Below are positions 22,611-33,903 of a stretch of DNA of 64,000 nt, piece after piece; the stretch's first letter is position 1; every line of letters begins with the position of its first letter. Source of the stretch: Myotis daubentonii. Its lineage: Eukaryota; Chordata; Mammalia; Chiroptera; Vespertilionidae. The stretch is taken from assembly GCF_963259705.1 (NCBI RefSeq), contig NC_081850.1:33819799-33883798 (forward strand), given 5' to 3'. The position numbers were made by a program, and so were the translations under genes. Under the pieces are notes generated by a model. The model was not told where the DNA came from and did not search any database. It saw only the letters and a list, made by a program, of their open reading frames with translations.

Positions 22611-23690
22611 AGATTTTGCTTTAGGACATCTACTTGTGACTTTATTTTCTTATTCACATTGGTCCAGTGGTCACATAACAGACATCTGCTGTGAATATTT
22701 CCTATCACATTGTACCTTTGAAATGTGTTCATAGGCATTTGAAGCACATGCCTCCCAATGATGCATTGTCTCCTTATTTAAATTCAAGGAATGCATTGTG
22801 ACAATTCCTAATTCCTGTGTGGGAGCTTTTGGTGTATTAGCATGCTTTGAAATTGAAAGGCCTCACAGATCTCTTTGCATAATATTGGTCAAAGCATCAT
22901 AAGCCAGTTTTAAAGGAAGAAAAGGGATCCCAGTGGTGAAGGGAAAAAATAATGACAAAGATAGCTGTTTCCTGTGGGTGTACATGTGCATATCTCTGAG
23001 TGATAAAGTACAGATGTGTGAAGCAGGGTTTAACCTTGCTACCATGTTGTGAAGCTCTTTTCTCTCTTAGCGGGACTTCTCTGGCTGGCCCATAAAAGAA
23101 CTGTAAAAAAACATCCTAGTGAATAATTGGAGACTCACTGGCACCAGATTAATTAATGACTATTTAATTATTTAAATATTTGACTGCTGATTACTTGCTT
23201 CGGGGTATAAGAATTTGAATATTTGGGGCATACTCTTTAACCTGCATATGTGTGAGAGAATTATATATAGTTTACACATAAACACAAACACACAGAGTTA
23301 CCACCAACTACCACTTCCTTTGGGGTCTTTTTTGATCCAAGAGGGTTTGAGAGACAGTGGTTGTATCTGGGAGCATAGTCTTAAATATCTGAGAGATCTG
23401 ATTTAACAAAGTTTACCAGGAAATAGTTTTCGTCAATTTGTTCATTATTCTTCCCTGGTGCAAGTCTGAATTTAATCTTAAATCATTATCCATTAAATGG
23501 ATATGCTCAAGAGGGATGAATTCAGAACAGATTGGATTATATGGAAACTTCTTACGAGGTTTGCTATCTGAAGAATCTGAAGCACTTTTCTATAAAGCTT
23601 CTCAACTATGAAATCTCAGCTTAGTTATGAAATCCCAACTTTAGCAGAGATAGTGAGGACAGAATTAAAATCAAGTATGTAAATTATATA
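22611..23690. other. Unassigned AT-rich sequence
   Basis: No repeat family or coding sequence recognised. Confidence 0.45.
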
Positions 23691-23873
23691 TACCGTAGTC
23701 CCCTTTATCCATGGGATATACATTCCAAGGCACCCAGTGGATGCTTGAACCTACAGGTAATACCAACCCTATTTTTTCCTATACGTACATATTTATGATA
23801 AGGCTTACTTTATAAATTAGACACAGTAAGAGATTAACAATAGTAATAATAAAAGAGAACAATTATAACAATA

Positions 23874-24560
23874 TAGGGTGGGGCAAAATAGATTTACAGT
23901 TGTTCATATGGAAAATACAATCCTATCTAATAAAAAGGCAATATGCAAATTAACCATCACTCCGTCACAAAGATGGCAGCACCCATAGCCACAAGATGGC
24001 GGTACCCAGTCTCCTCAGCCCTACTGAGTCCCCCAGTCCTGAGGTGGGGGGGGGGTGTAGCCGCTGAGAGTGGGCAGCGTGAGCAGCCTGGCAGAATGCT
24101 TGCTTCGTCGCTGTGGCGACGAGGCAAGCTTCCCATCCCGGCTACGGAGGTCCTCTGGGCAGTTTGTGTTATTGCCGCGGTGACGAGGCAAGCGTCCTGC
24201 CCCAGCTGCAGAGGGCCTCCAGGGCAGCACGTGTGTGGAGCGGCTGGGGCGGGATGCTTGCAGCAGCGATGAGGCAAGCATTCCTTCCCAGCCACGGAGA
24301 GCCTCTGGGCAGTGGGCGCAGAGCGGCCAGGCCCCACAGAGAGCAAAGAACCATGGGGAGTGGGCCTAAGCCACAGGGCTCCCGGATTGGAGAGGGCTCC
24401 CTTGAGGGCTCCTAGATTGGAGAAGGGTGCAGATCAGGCTGAAGGACCTACCCCCATGCATGAATTTTGTGCACCGGGCCTCTAGTATTTAATAAATAAT
24501 GATACAAGAATAAACTGTTTCATGTTCTCACAGCTGTAAACCTACTTTTGCCCCACCTTG
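23874..24560. mobile_element. Mariner-type MITE, interrupted by a Helitron
   Basis: The left end gggtggggcaaaatagattt and the complement of the right end, aaggtggggcaaaagtaggt, are inverted repeats of about 28 bp beside TA dinucleotides (23872-23873 and 24561-24562). Without the Helitron it would be about 122 bp. It interrupts the Tigger-like element and is interrupted by the Helitron at 23921-24485. Confidence 0.85.
23921..24485 (+). mobile_element. HeliBat-type Helitron, non-autonomous
   Basis: It starts TCCTATCTAATAAAAAGG directly after A (23920). It ends with a decayed hairpin gcatgaattttgtgc, then accgggcct and CTAG (24482-24485), before T. It is 565 bp. The GC-rich interior carries repeated gacgaggcaagc words. 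It is the only plus-oriented Helitron found. The 100-129-codon frames inside occur in several overlapping phases and are composition artefacts. Confidence 0.93.
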
Positions 24561-24839
24561 TATACTGCAATAAAAGCTATGTGAATGTGGTCTCTCTCAA
24601 AATATCATATTCTACTATAAGTGGAGCAGCATATGCTGGGCAAAAGGATAATTTGTGTTCCAGGTGGGATGGAGCTAGATGGTGCACAATTTTATCACAC
24701 TACTTAGAAAGGCATGCAATTTAAAATTTATGAATTGTTTATTTCTGGACTTTTCTATTTACTATTTTCAGACCACAGTTGACTGAGGGTAACTGAAAAT
24801 GCAGAAAGTGAAACTATATATAAGGAAGGGACTATTGTA

Positions 24840-26910
24840 TGTACACAATACAACACATGTATTTTATGTGAGTGCACGTGTGTGTATGCATGCACATGTA
24901 TAACATTTTGAGTCAGACAGAATCATTCGAGTATTTGATTACAGATGAATGCAGACTGAACCAAGTGGATTGTAGGTAAAATGGCTGTGTGAATTGGTAC
25001 CACATTCCCAGGTCTCTGCCTGGATCCGACACTGATGTCTCAAATGGCTAGATCATGCCCGGAGTTTCTCTTCCTGTCACCCATAGACTTCCTTTCCCAA
25101 GTGGAAATTTTCAGAGTTTCACTTCAAGCTGGAGAAGGCAGAGAGTCATTGAGGTTGGTTTTCTTTAAAAATTCACTATGGTGTTTGCGAATAATTCCCA
25201 AATCTTTCATAAAAGTGCTTTGGCAAAATAGCAAAGCAGCTGTAAAAGCCTCTTGACTAAATTTAATGGTTTAATTCCCCTGTAAGTATGTGCTGTAGAC
25301 CAAAAAGCACCCCGCCACACACACTTTCATTTCAAGGTACTTTCTGCCTCAATCTGGAGGTAGGCATGCTGTTGAAAAATAAATGTGATGTTTTGGGCGG
25401 GGAGGGTGGGGGCGGATAGCTTAGTGTTTAACAGATAGATTTAAAGGAAACTGGGCTGTTCAGATTGTAAATATCTGTGAAAGCTGCTGTGAGCTGTTAC
25501 AAACTAAGCGAAGGGGCCTTTGGTATGCTTGTAGGACCATATACATTTCAATTTATCAGCGAATTTTGTATGTAAATATTTTATCTCTAATCCTGCTCTC
25601 TCCTGGGCATCACAGTTGGAAAGTTTATGAGCCTGGGGTTTGGAATAGCTAAGGAGCAGATCCAAAAGCTTAGCTACCAGCTGGGCAGCCTATTCAATGG
25701 TTTTGGCCCAGAGGTTTAAGGAAACCCAAAGGAGCAACCTGCAAGTCTCAAAATCTGGAAGACAAGGTAGCCAATTAATTCTTCAATCATAAAGTTTTAG
25801 AGCTGGCTGGTATCTTAGAAATCTCTGCTCAGCAAGTTCCCACATATTCAACAGGGCAGTTTTATGGAGCCTTATCCAGGCCCTCAAGGCTTCATAAAAC
25901 TACAAGTTTTATAGTATTTTTGCTAATCCCAACATTTATTGGAACTAGCTCTATTGTCTGGACATGAATAAGCCACTTACTTTTCTGGGTCTTACTTCTC
26001 CATGAATGAGACAAGCGAGTTGGATTATAGATGATTTCTAAATCCCTTATGTTTCTGATATTCTTTAATCAGTTGGATTTGTTGGTCAAGTCTGCATTGG
26101 GAAGTGGGATAAACACACAGACATACACCCACACACAGAGCAAAAAAACCAAAACAAAACAATACCTCTAGTCAAGAAGGGAAAAACTCTCCTTCGATGC
26201 CCCCACTGTATGACTGGTCTGTCTCCTTCTGCGTTCTAATGAAGGTCATGGAGGAACCTGGAGACTGATACAGATGGAATGTCTCCTCTGGAATTCTTGC
26301 TCTTCGAGCACCAATATTTTCTCTAATGTTTATTATTTTGTTTCTGATTATACAGACTACACTTCATCATTGTAAACAAATTGGAAAGAATAGAAAAATA
26401 AGAAATTAATCACTCAAATGCTTAACATTTTTTGGATTCCATGTTAGTCTTTTTTCTTTATATTTCTTTTCCCTTTTTCTCCTTTGTGATTTGGAAGTTA
26501 TAAATCCTGTTTTTAGGTTAAGATTAATTTTGTAACCAAACAGCGTACAACTTTTTACCCAGTTATCAAAATGATGAAATATTCTATTGATTCTCCACTT
26601 GTGTAAGATAAGAAATAGAGCATCTTTCAACAACTTTCCTGCACTGGAACTTTAGAATTAGATTATTATGATGATGATTTAAAAATCATCATTATTACAT
26701 TTTGCATTTTAACTTAAAAACAAGTTTAATAATTTGCCTTAATTTTTTATATCTTAAAAATGACACTTAATTTTAATTAGAACATTTAGTTTCTAAACTC
26801 ATACTTAGATTCCAACCCTTTAATACTAATACTTCTCCATTTTTGAGCTGTTAATCTTGAGTACTTTCTCTACCAGTTGGAGGTATTTTAATAATTTTTT
26901 TTCAGGAAGG

Positions 26911-26911
<1 letters not shown>
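24840..26911. other. Unassigned sequence
   Basis: No gene recognised. 25790-25850 has weak likeness to a common MER-type segment (agttttagagctggctgg), not assignable. Confidence 0.45.
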
Positions 26912-26944
<33 letters not shown>

Positions 26945-26992
26945 TTGTATAGTTATACACACACACACACACACATGCACACACACAGTGTA
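26912..26992. repeat. Inverted pair of (TG)n and (AC)n microsatellites
   Basis: A TG run (26912-26942) is followed, after a 14-base spacer, by an AC run (26957-26974) and a second impure AC stretch. Being complementary, they could fold into one long stem. Confidence 0.95.
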
Positions 26993-27599
26993 ATGCTTTC
27001 TGACTTCATACACTCTGGGGATTTTGTGTTATCTTTACCCAAGAATGATGTCTCTACTGGATATTGAGCAATTGTATTCTAATATTTTTCTTTCAAAACT
27101 CAGTGGTTGTTTTATTTTTATTTTTTATTATTGTAGAAGAGAAGTTTGTGATCAACCTCTTATATTGGTAACATTTTGCTTTTTGCTTTGATGCGCTTAG
27201 GGTTTTTCTTTCTTGAAATGAGACATTATTAATTTGTTTTCTCTCCTAGAATCTAATCTTCTATCACCTGTCCTGACTGTGGTTTTAAATTTGGCAAGTC
27301 AGTTTCTCATCCTATACTGTCCTCAAAGTTTCCTTTCCATGAGGGTTTGCTCTAGTTTTGTACATAAGGAGTCTCCTTGAATCTTGTGGAAAAGACAAAC
27401 TGGAAATTCTCAAAAATATTCTCTTGGTTTTTTAAGTAAAACCATTTCATAGGAATGTTTTTACTCTGATCTGTGTGGCTATTTCCTTTTTTTGACAATA
27501 TCTTTTTACCACACCCTTTCCTGTGTCCTATGCGTTTTCTCTCTTGTTCAGGTCTATAAAGGAACTTCTCTTTATGCAAAAGAATGTGCTGAGACAGTA
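26993..27599. other. Unassigned AT-rich sequence
   Basis: T-rich, with nothing recognisable. Confidence 0.4.
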
Positions 27600-28260
27600 C
27601 ATCAGGCGGGTCCAGTCAGGAAACAAACCTCAACAGTAATTTGAAGAGAGACAATTTAATGTAAAGTATTATTAACCAGTCAAAGGTGTTAAGTACAACA
27701 ATGGATAACAGAAGAACCTAAGGAATGGCAAATGCAGGGGGCAATTGCTTCCTCTATGGCCGAGGAAAACCATGCAAGGAAGGAGCTAAAAATTTTGAAG
27801 AGGGATCTTTTTCTTGCCCAACCAAGGTTGAGAATTAGACCTTATTAGAAAGGGTGTGTTTGCAGCTAACTGTGGTGGACAATTCAGGGGGTGCTGGCCA
27901 GTGAAAACTGTTTCATGCGAAGTCCCTGCTGGCACACCAGCTAACAATAGCTTTTGGACAATATGCAGCCAATGACATATTGGAGAAACTCGCTGGAAAG
28001 TAAGTCTTTTTGGTTTGGTCTGTCGTCACACACACTGCTGCAGCAATGCAATAGAAGCAAGAAGTATGCCAGAGCTAGGAAGAAAAGCTCTGTCTTCCAC
28101 TCCGCCTTGTACTGGCCCTCCGGCTTCTTCTACTGATGTCTAATATTACACCAGCTGGCGCGGAGGAAATGTTTACAGGGTCCAACTCGAGCATCACAAA
28201 GCAAAGCAGGGTGGATTTTGGAGCTTACAGTCAATACATTGATAATTGGCACAGATGGGC
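27600..28260. repeat. Ancient dispersed repeat, perhaps L1M 5' region
   Basis: It has the block order ggcgggtccagtcaggaaac, gagagacaatttaatgtaaa, gctggcgcggaggaaatgtt, gagcatcacaaagcaaagc. Parts also occur at 13370-13990. I recall this order from old mammalian repeats, probably an L1M 5' region in antisense, but I cannot fix the family. Confidence 0.4.
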
Positions 28261-28726
28261 TTTCTGAGGCTCAGATGGAAGAAGGCAGGAATAGTCTTAG
28301 TATTGTGTTTATATTGCCTGGTCAGAAGTCCAGCAGCCTGGAAAAGCAGGGAGAGGCCTAGAGCCATAGCACTGGTGGCAAGGAGCTTTAGCTTGTGCTG
28401 ATTCCTTTCCTTTTCATTCTTGATTGACAACCAAGAGGTGTCTGGGACAGTGCACTTGCTCTGTAAATGGTGCAGACATCAGCATCAATGACAAGCTGGG
28501 AGCATGCACTCAGAGGTTTTCCACCCAGGGAGCCTCCCTGGAGCCTGGATGCTTCTAAAATCCATTTGGGGTTTAGATCAGTTCCCAATTGACCTACAGT
28601 AATGGGTGTTAATGAGCTTCTGCTGAAGCCCCTTCCTTCCATGCTCCATGCTGTGTCAGAGCTTTGCATGTAGGGTCAGCTTTCCCCAGAGACAAGTGCC
28701 ATTTGCTCTTTTATTAAATAGAAGTA

Positions 28727-29044
28727 CAGTAGGTCCTCAGGTTACATTGGAGCTCTATTCCTACGGCGCGACATAATGCGATTTTAATTGTAAGTCGGAA
28801 CCCACCTACATAAGCACCTACGTCACTCACATGCAGCACATACACAGCAATAATGAAGTGAAACAGTAAAAAAAAAATGTGAAAGAAAGATAACAATTCC
28901 TGACCTTTACTTGTGGCAAATAAATAATAAAAAACATAAAACACATATGTGCATATGTCGAAATGATGGAATTTTTTTTTTATAAATACTGTAAATGGGA
29001 GATAGTGACATATGTCAAGTCTGATGTAACCCGAGGACTACCTG
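28727..29044. mobile_element. Tigger-like MITE
   Basis: Termini cagtaggtcctcaggttaca and the complement of caggtagtcctcgggttaca form an inverted repeat of about 20 bp with TA on each side (28725-28726 and 29045-29046). It is 318 bp, non-coding and typical of a non-autonomous pogo/Tigger element. Confidence 0.85.
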
Positions 29045-29084
29045 TACCTTGAAATTTATGGTGTATGAATGTTACCCTTCCTAA

Positions 29085-30076
29085 ATTTTTAAAATTGAGT
29101 TTATTGGTGTGACATTAGTTAATATATTTTTATAGGTTTCAAGTATACATTTCTCTGATTCATGATCTGTATACTTCATTGTGTGTCCACCACCCAAAGT
29201 CAATCTTCCATTACCATGTACTTGCCCCCCTTTGCCCTTTATTATCCCCCTAACCTCCTTCCCTACTGTTGTCTGTATCTATGAGTTTTAGTTTTATATC
29301 CTACATGTGAGTGAATTCATATGATTCTTAGCTTTTTCTGACTCACTTATTTCACTAACATAATATTCTCAAGGTCCATCTATAACCAGACAATCAATGG
29401 GTCCGTGCTGCCTGTCACTACTTGAGCCAATTAAGCAGAGGTAGGGTTGAATCATATATGAGCGTTTATTCCAATACCGCTGGCAGTATGGGAGAGCAGC
29501 AGGTCTTCCACAAAAATCTGCTTTGCAGCCCCACATAAACCAGCTGCTTATATAGGGTAGGACAAAGATCACATGGGGAAGTAGGCTATGCAGGCTGGGG
29601 TGGGACTCCCTTGTTTGGGCAATAAGGTTGTTAATCTTTCCATGATAATAGGTAGGTCTTGAATGAGAATGGACCACATTCCAAGGTTGACTCCCAGGTC
29701 CAAGGTTGACTCCCAGGTCCAGATGATATACAACTTCCAGCCAAGTTAGAATGTCTTTTCTTTAACCAGAACAAGGCAATCATGGTTAATAGAGCATGAT
29801 TAATATTTCCCATAACCATAAATAGTCCCCGATATTCTTTTTGCCCCTAACACATTCATGTTGTTGCAAATGTCAGTATTTTATCTTTTCTTATGGATGA
29901 GTTGTATTCCATTATATATATGTGCATCTTTCTTATGCAATCCTCTATCAAAAGACACTGGTTGTCTCCATGTCTTGGCCACTGTAGATAATGCTGCAAT
30001 GAACATAGGGGTGCATATATCTTTGTAAGTAAACGTTTTTACATTTTTGGGGTAGATACCCAGAAGGCACTAAATT
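29085..30076 (-). mobile_element. L1 (L1MA-like) 3' end, split by an LTR
   Basis: Antisense L1 blocks: gagtttattggtgtgacatt, ccaccacccaaagtcaatct, ttgtctgtatctatgagttt, then after the LTR (29381-29852) catgttgttgcaaatgtcag, gctgcaatgaacataggggt and gggtagatacccagaaggc. The two halves join at the consensus word GTCCATCCATGTTG. Confidence 0.88.
29381..29852 (-). mobile_element. Solo LTR of an endogenous retrovirus (class I-like)
   Basis: Read on the minus strand it starts TGTTAGGGGC, has a TATA box (ctatataagcagc, near 29545-29560) and then a polyadenylation signal (ggaataaacgctc, near 29460-29475). This is the normal U3-R order. The L1 target gives 4-bp flanks catc (29377-29380) and catt (29853-29856), as expected for a class I element with one mutation. 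The terminal CA is decayed. A 20-bp unit, ccaaggttgactcccaggtc, is tandemly doubled near 29681-29720. No viral genes are present. It is unrelated by eye to the LTRs at 20861 and 41386. Confidence 0.8.
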
Positions 30077-30187
30077 TCTTGAAAGTTGTATTTCCCTGTT
30101 TTGTTTTTAAATATTCTTTGGGTAATTTTCATGAGATTATGAAAGGAGGCAGTGTTACATACTAGTATACACTGGGAAGTCTCATAT

Positions 30188-30409
30188 TTTTTTTTAAAAT
30201 ATATTTTTATTGATTTTTTACAGAGAGGAAGGGAGAGAGATAGAGAGCTAGAAACATCGATGAGAGAGAAACATCGATCAGCTGCCTCCTGCACATCTCC
30301 CACTGGGGATGTGCCCGCAACCCAGGTACATGCCCTTGACCGGAATCGAACCTGGGACCTTTCAGTCCGCAGGCCGACGCTCTATCCACTGAGCCAAACC
30401 GGTTTCGGC
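30188..30409 (-). mobile_element. Ves SINE, full length
   Basis: A near-consensus antisense vespertilionid SINE: A-rich tail as a T-run, acatcgatgagagagaaac, a cagctgcctcctgcacatct block, the complement of the B-box (gaatcgaacc) and of the A-box (ccactgagcc), ending at aaccggttt. The flanking word tcatat at 30182-30187 and 30411-30416 is a probable short target duplication. The head retains RNA polymerase III box sequences. Confidence 0.95.
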
Positions 30410-30416
30410 ATCATAT

Positions 30417-31839
30417 CTTTAAATGTGCCACAAATCTGCTTATCTACCAGTATACTTGTTTTAACCTTATATTAAAAAGTTTATTATTCTTAGTCTGTAT
30501 TTCCTGTGTGCTAGCTAATTGAATTTAGAACTCTGTAATGCCATCTCAGGGCTAAAAATATACTGTATGCTTTAACTATTTAATTTTTATGAGTATCATC
30601 TATACATGCAGTGTAGTCAAACGCTAGCATTTTAAACAGACCTCTTCACCTGAAATATCCTATGCTTATAGTTTAGTTAATTAACATCACACTGATTTGT
30701 GGATTTAGAAACATTTGGGTTTTGCTACTTAATTTTTTTCTGGCCAGTAGGAACTTCATAAGGTTAATGCAGAGAGTTCTATTTTAGTAAGCCTGTTTAC
30801 TAATTGGTAGAACATGGACATTTGTGGTACTTAATGCATTAAGTCAGAAGAGTTGGGAATTTGTATAAAAGAAATACATTTTACATTAAATTTTGAAAAT
30901 GACAGAAAATTTCTCACTTTGTTGCATAGCATTGCTTAGAAAAGATTCAAAAGAAAATATCAAGGGCTTTATATAGCATGTGAAAATAAAACAAATATTA
31001 TAGTACTGAAAAAATAAGTCATTCCACTTGACCTTGACTCATCCTTCGGTCATTGTCTCTCTGTGCTCCTTTTTCTGTCTGGGCTATATGTTCCTGGTAC
31101 AGTGGGGCCCTGTGGAGGAGTGGTTCTGAGTTAGGGAAAACCTGGGAAGGGATTCACAGTTGCCTTTGTACCTGGGAAGGGCTGTTTTGCAAACCACAGG
31201 CTGGTGGGTTCTGTGGGGAAAAACCCAGAAATACAGACCTACAGAAGAAAAAATAGCCAATTCTATACTCTTAACGGAGAATGGGATTATATAACATCCT
31301 TTTGTAATTTCCAGAATATGAGTTTTTTCCATTTCTAAAAAATTAGGATCAGTGTTAATTTTAGTCTTTAGGCATCTCTGTTCTGCTCCCAGACAATGGA
31401 TAATGGTGTACCAGTCACATCTACAAATAGTCACAGCTCCCTGGGCATCAGGACCCATTTGTACCAAGACATTGACACCCAGTTAACATGTTTATATGCT
31501 CTCTTGCTTATTTTTTTCCTTCTACATTAGTCTTCAGTTTCACAGTTTGAAGTCCATATCCCTACAGGAGAAAATGGAAGTTACACAGTTTTCTCTCTGA
31601 CATTGGTTAATTTTATACTTCTTCACTGAGTCAAGGGTTCTGAATTGAGTACTTGTAGGAAGTGGATGAGGTAAATGGGGATGTGGCTCTTGCATAATTC
31701 ATATTATAAATCCAATAGATGTATTTTCTGAACTAAAAATTAGTAGGGCAGAAAATATGACAGTCAATGAAAATCTTTAACTAATGTGTAAATTTTGTGT
31801 AAGTAATATCTCTCTATGCCTTGCTACATAAAAGCTTTA
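30417..31839. other. Unassigned AT-rich sequence
   Basis: No gene or family recognised. The 127-codon antisense frame at 31084-31467 shows no domain. Confidence 0.45.
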
Positions 31840-33130
31840 AATTTTTGATAGTAACATCCTTCAATCACTGCTATTAATTGTAGATTTTTATCCTATTTAA
31901 GAAGATCTTCTTCATCCTAATTTTTAAAGAATCTCAGGTGTTTTATTCTGATACTTTTGTAAATCTCCCCCACCCCAATTTTTGTCTCTACTCTTTGTAG
32001 AATTTATTTATATATACTAGTATACTACAAGGTACTAGAGTTTTTTTTTTACTTCAATAAATGTCAGTTTTTTGCTCATCATTAAAGCCTACACTTTTCC
32101 TACTGAGATAATATGTTACCTTTAGCATAAACTGTATTCTAATTTTTGCCTTATTCTATTATTGGTTCTCTCTTCTAGTTCAGTGGTCTATTTGACAATT
32201 ATTGTAGAGACAATTATATAGTCTCTACATTTCAGAGTTTACAAAAAATGTCTTATAGCTTGAAAATATGTTTTGACATCTGGACACGATGTTGATCCTC
32301 TCATTATTAGTCTTCTTCAAATTTTGTTGATCTTACAGATTTTATTTTTAATTTTAATGAGCCTCAGAATCAGCCTGATAAGTTTCATAAAATATCTTGT
32401 GATTTTGATTAGAATTGCATTCAATTCACAGGTAATTATTGAATCTCACCATTCAGTTTCTGATATTTTCCCTGTTTGTTTATGTTTTCCTTTATACCCT
32501 GCAGTAGAGTTTTATGATTTTCTTCACTCATGTATTTCACTTTGATTGTCAAGAAGACAACTTCACTTTTTTAATGACTGGTTGTTTGTAGAAAAGTTAT
32601 TTTTTCTATGATGAACATGTCTGACCAACCTATTAAACTCTTATTTGCACTAATATTTCTTTTCAATTAATTTTCCTAGATTTTTCTAGGCATTCTTTTC
32701 TAATATTTACACCTCATTTGTTTTCTTACTTAGTTGCCTTATTTAGGACCATTGATACATGGTTGAATTCTTGGTGGTGAGGTGATAGCAGACATGTTTA
32801 TCTTGCTTTTCATTTTACTTACTATGCTTCTAATACAACATTAATTTTAGAAAATTTTTAAAAATCATGAATTTGGGTTGAATTTTACCAAGAGTTCTTT
32901 TGAGACAATCATCTGGTTAGGATTTCTGATTCTGTTAATGTACTGAATTCCATGAATAGATTTCCAGATGTTTAACCATCATTCATTCCTGGAGTAAATC
33001 ATTCATGGTGGTAGGATTTGGTTTTTAATAATACTATGCTTTCTTGTACCAATAGGCCAAATATACCATCCTTCTTTCAATATAGTTTGTTATATATCTC
33101 TAAAAATTTCTTTCACACTGTCTGAGTTGT
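31840..33130 (-). mobile_element. Ancient L1 ORF2 relic
   Basis: Heavily decayed antisense L1 ORF2 words appear in order: aattttgttgatcttacaga, gattttgattagaattgcat, tcttctctcatgtatttca-like, and cattcctggagtaaatcatt. No long open frame survives. Confidence 0.7.
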
Positions 33131-33143
33131 CCATTATATTACA

Positions 33144-33409
33144 CTAGAGGCTCAGTGCATGAAATTCGTGCACTTGGGTTGGAGGTGAGGGGTCCCTCAG
33201 CCTAGTGCTGCTGCAGGGACTCTTGCCACCACCACTGTTGCACTTGCCAGCCTTAAGCCTGGCTTCTGGTTGAGTGGCGCTCACCCTGTGGGAGTGCACT
33301 GACCACCAGGGGGCAGCTCCTACATTGAGCATCAGCCCCCTGGTGGTGAGTTCATAGTGACCATTCCACTGTTTGGTCAATTTGCATATTAGGGCTTTAT
33401 TATATAGGA
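33144..33409 (-). mobile_element. Short HeliBat-type Helitron
   Basis: CTAG at 33144-33147 after A, then a hairpin gtgcatgaaattcgtgcac. The other end is tttattatataGGA (to 33409) before T. At 266 bp it is the smallest complete Helitron in the window. It holds an inverted pair of gaccaccagggggcagctcc-like and cccctggtggtgag words. Confidence 0.92.
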
Positions 33410-33719
33410 TGTTTTATAAGAGTTAAAACTTCCATAATAGGGAATAAAAAAGAAGTTTAAGTAAGCAGTAGGAAAGTACAAGTCTCATATATTTTGCTTC
33501 TGAGAATATTGTAAAATATGCAGATTGCATCCCTAGATGGACCCAAGATAGTCTTGGCTCAGAAATAGTTTTTTTCTTTGTGTGTTGTTCTTGGCAGAAA
33601 TGAAACTCAGTTTATTAATCATCAGTATGTTAATCTGGTGAGATAAGGAACTAAGTGATGTAAATGAGTTTATTTCATGTGCTTAGTCAACAAAACAGCA
33701 GTAAGCATTTGCGTCACTT

Positions 33720-33870
33720 GTACACTCTATTTTCTGTATGCGTCACATTCTTACATATGCTAAGTTAATCTTCACAGTCATGATGAGGGAAGGCAGAAGA
33801 GTTATCATCACCCCATTTATATGAAATTGAGGTTCAGAGGTCACATTTGTCATGTGACCTAGGCTTAACC
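33720..33870 (-). repeat. MIR SINE relic
   Basis: An antisense MIR-like order: gctaagttaatcttcacagt, catcaccccatttatatgaa, gaggttcagaggtcacattt. It runs into the palindrome at 33851-33903. Confidence 0.55.
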
Positions 33871-33903
33871 TAGGCTTAATCTAGGCTTAACCTAGGTCAC
33901 ATG
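33851..33903. repeat. 53-bp palindrome built from an 11-bp tandem word
   Basis: catgtgacctagg (33851-33863) and its exact complement (33891-33903) enclose tandem cttaacctagg / cttaatctagg units, which are themselves partly palindromic around cctagg. Confidence 0.9.

Larger units (their letters stand above)
23693..24837 (+). mobile_element. Tigger-like (pogo) DNA transposon, interrupted
   Basis: Termini ccgtagtcccctttatcc (left) and the complement of caatagtcccttccttata (right) are inverted repeats with TA on both sides (23691-23692 and 24838-24839). Internal words such as tgggatatacattccaagg, agattaacaatagtaataat and ccacagttgactgagggtaa are those of a common eutherian Tigger-type element. 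It is non-autonomous and has no transposase. It is split by the mariner element at 23874-24560. Confidence 0.85.

Noticed and set aside
23943..24415. 100-129-codon frames on both strands with Cys/Pro/Arg-rich products
   Set aside because: They are inside the HeliBat Helitron. Low AT content gives few stops, and no domain is present.
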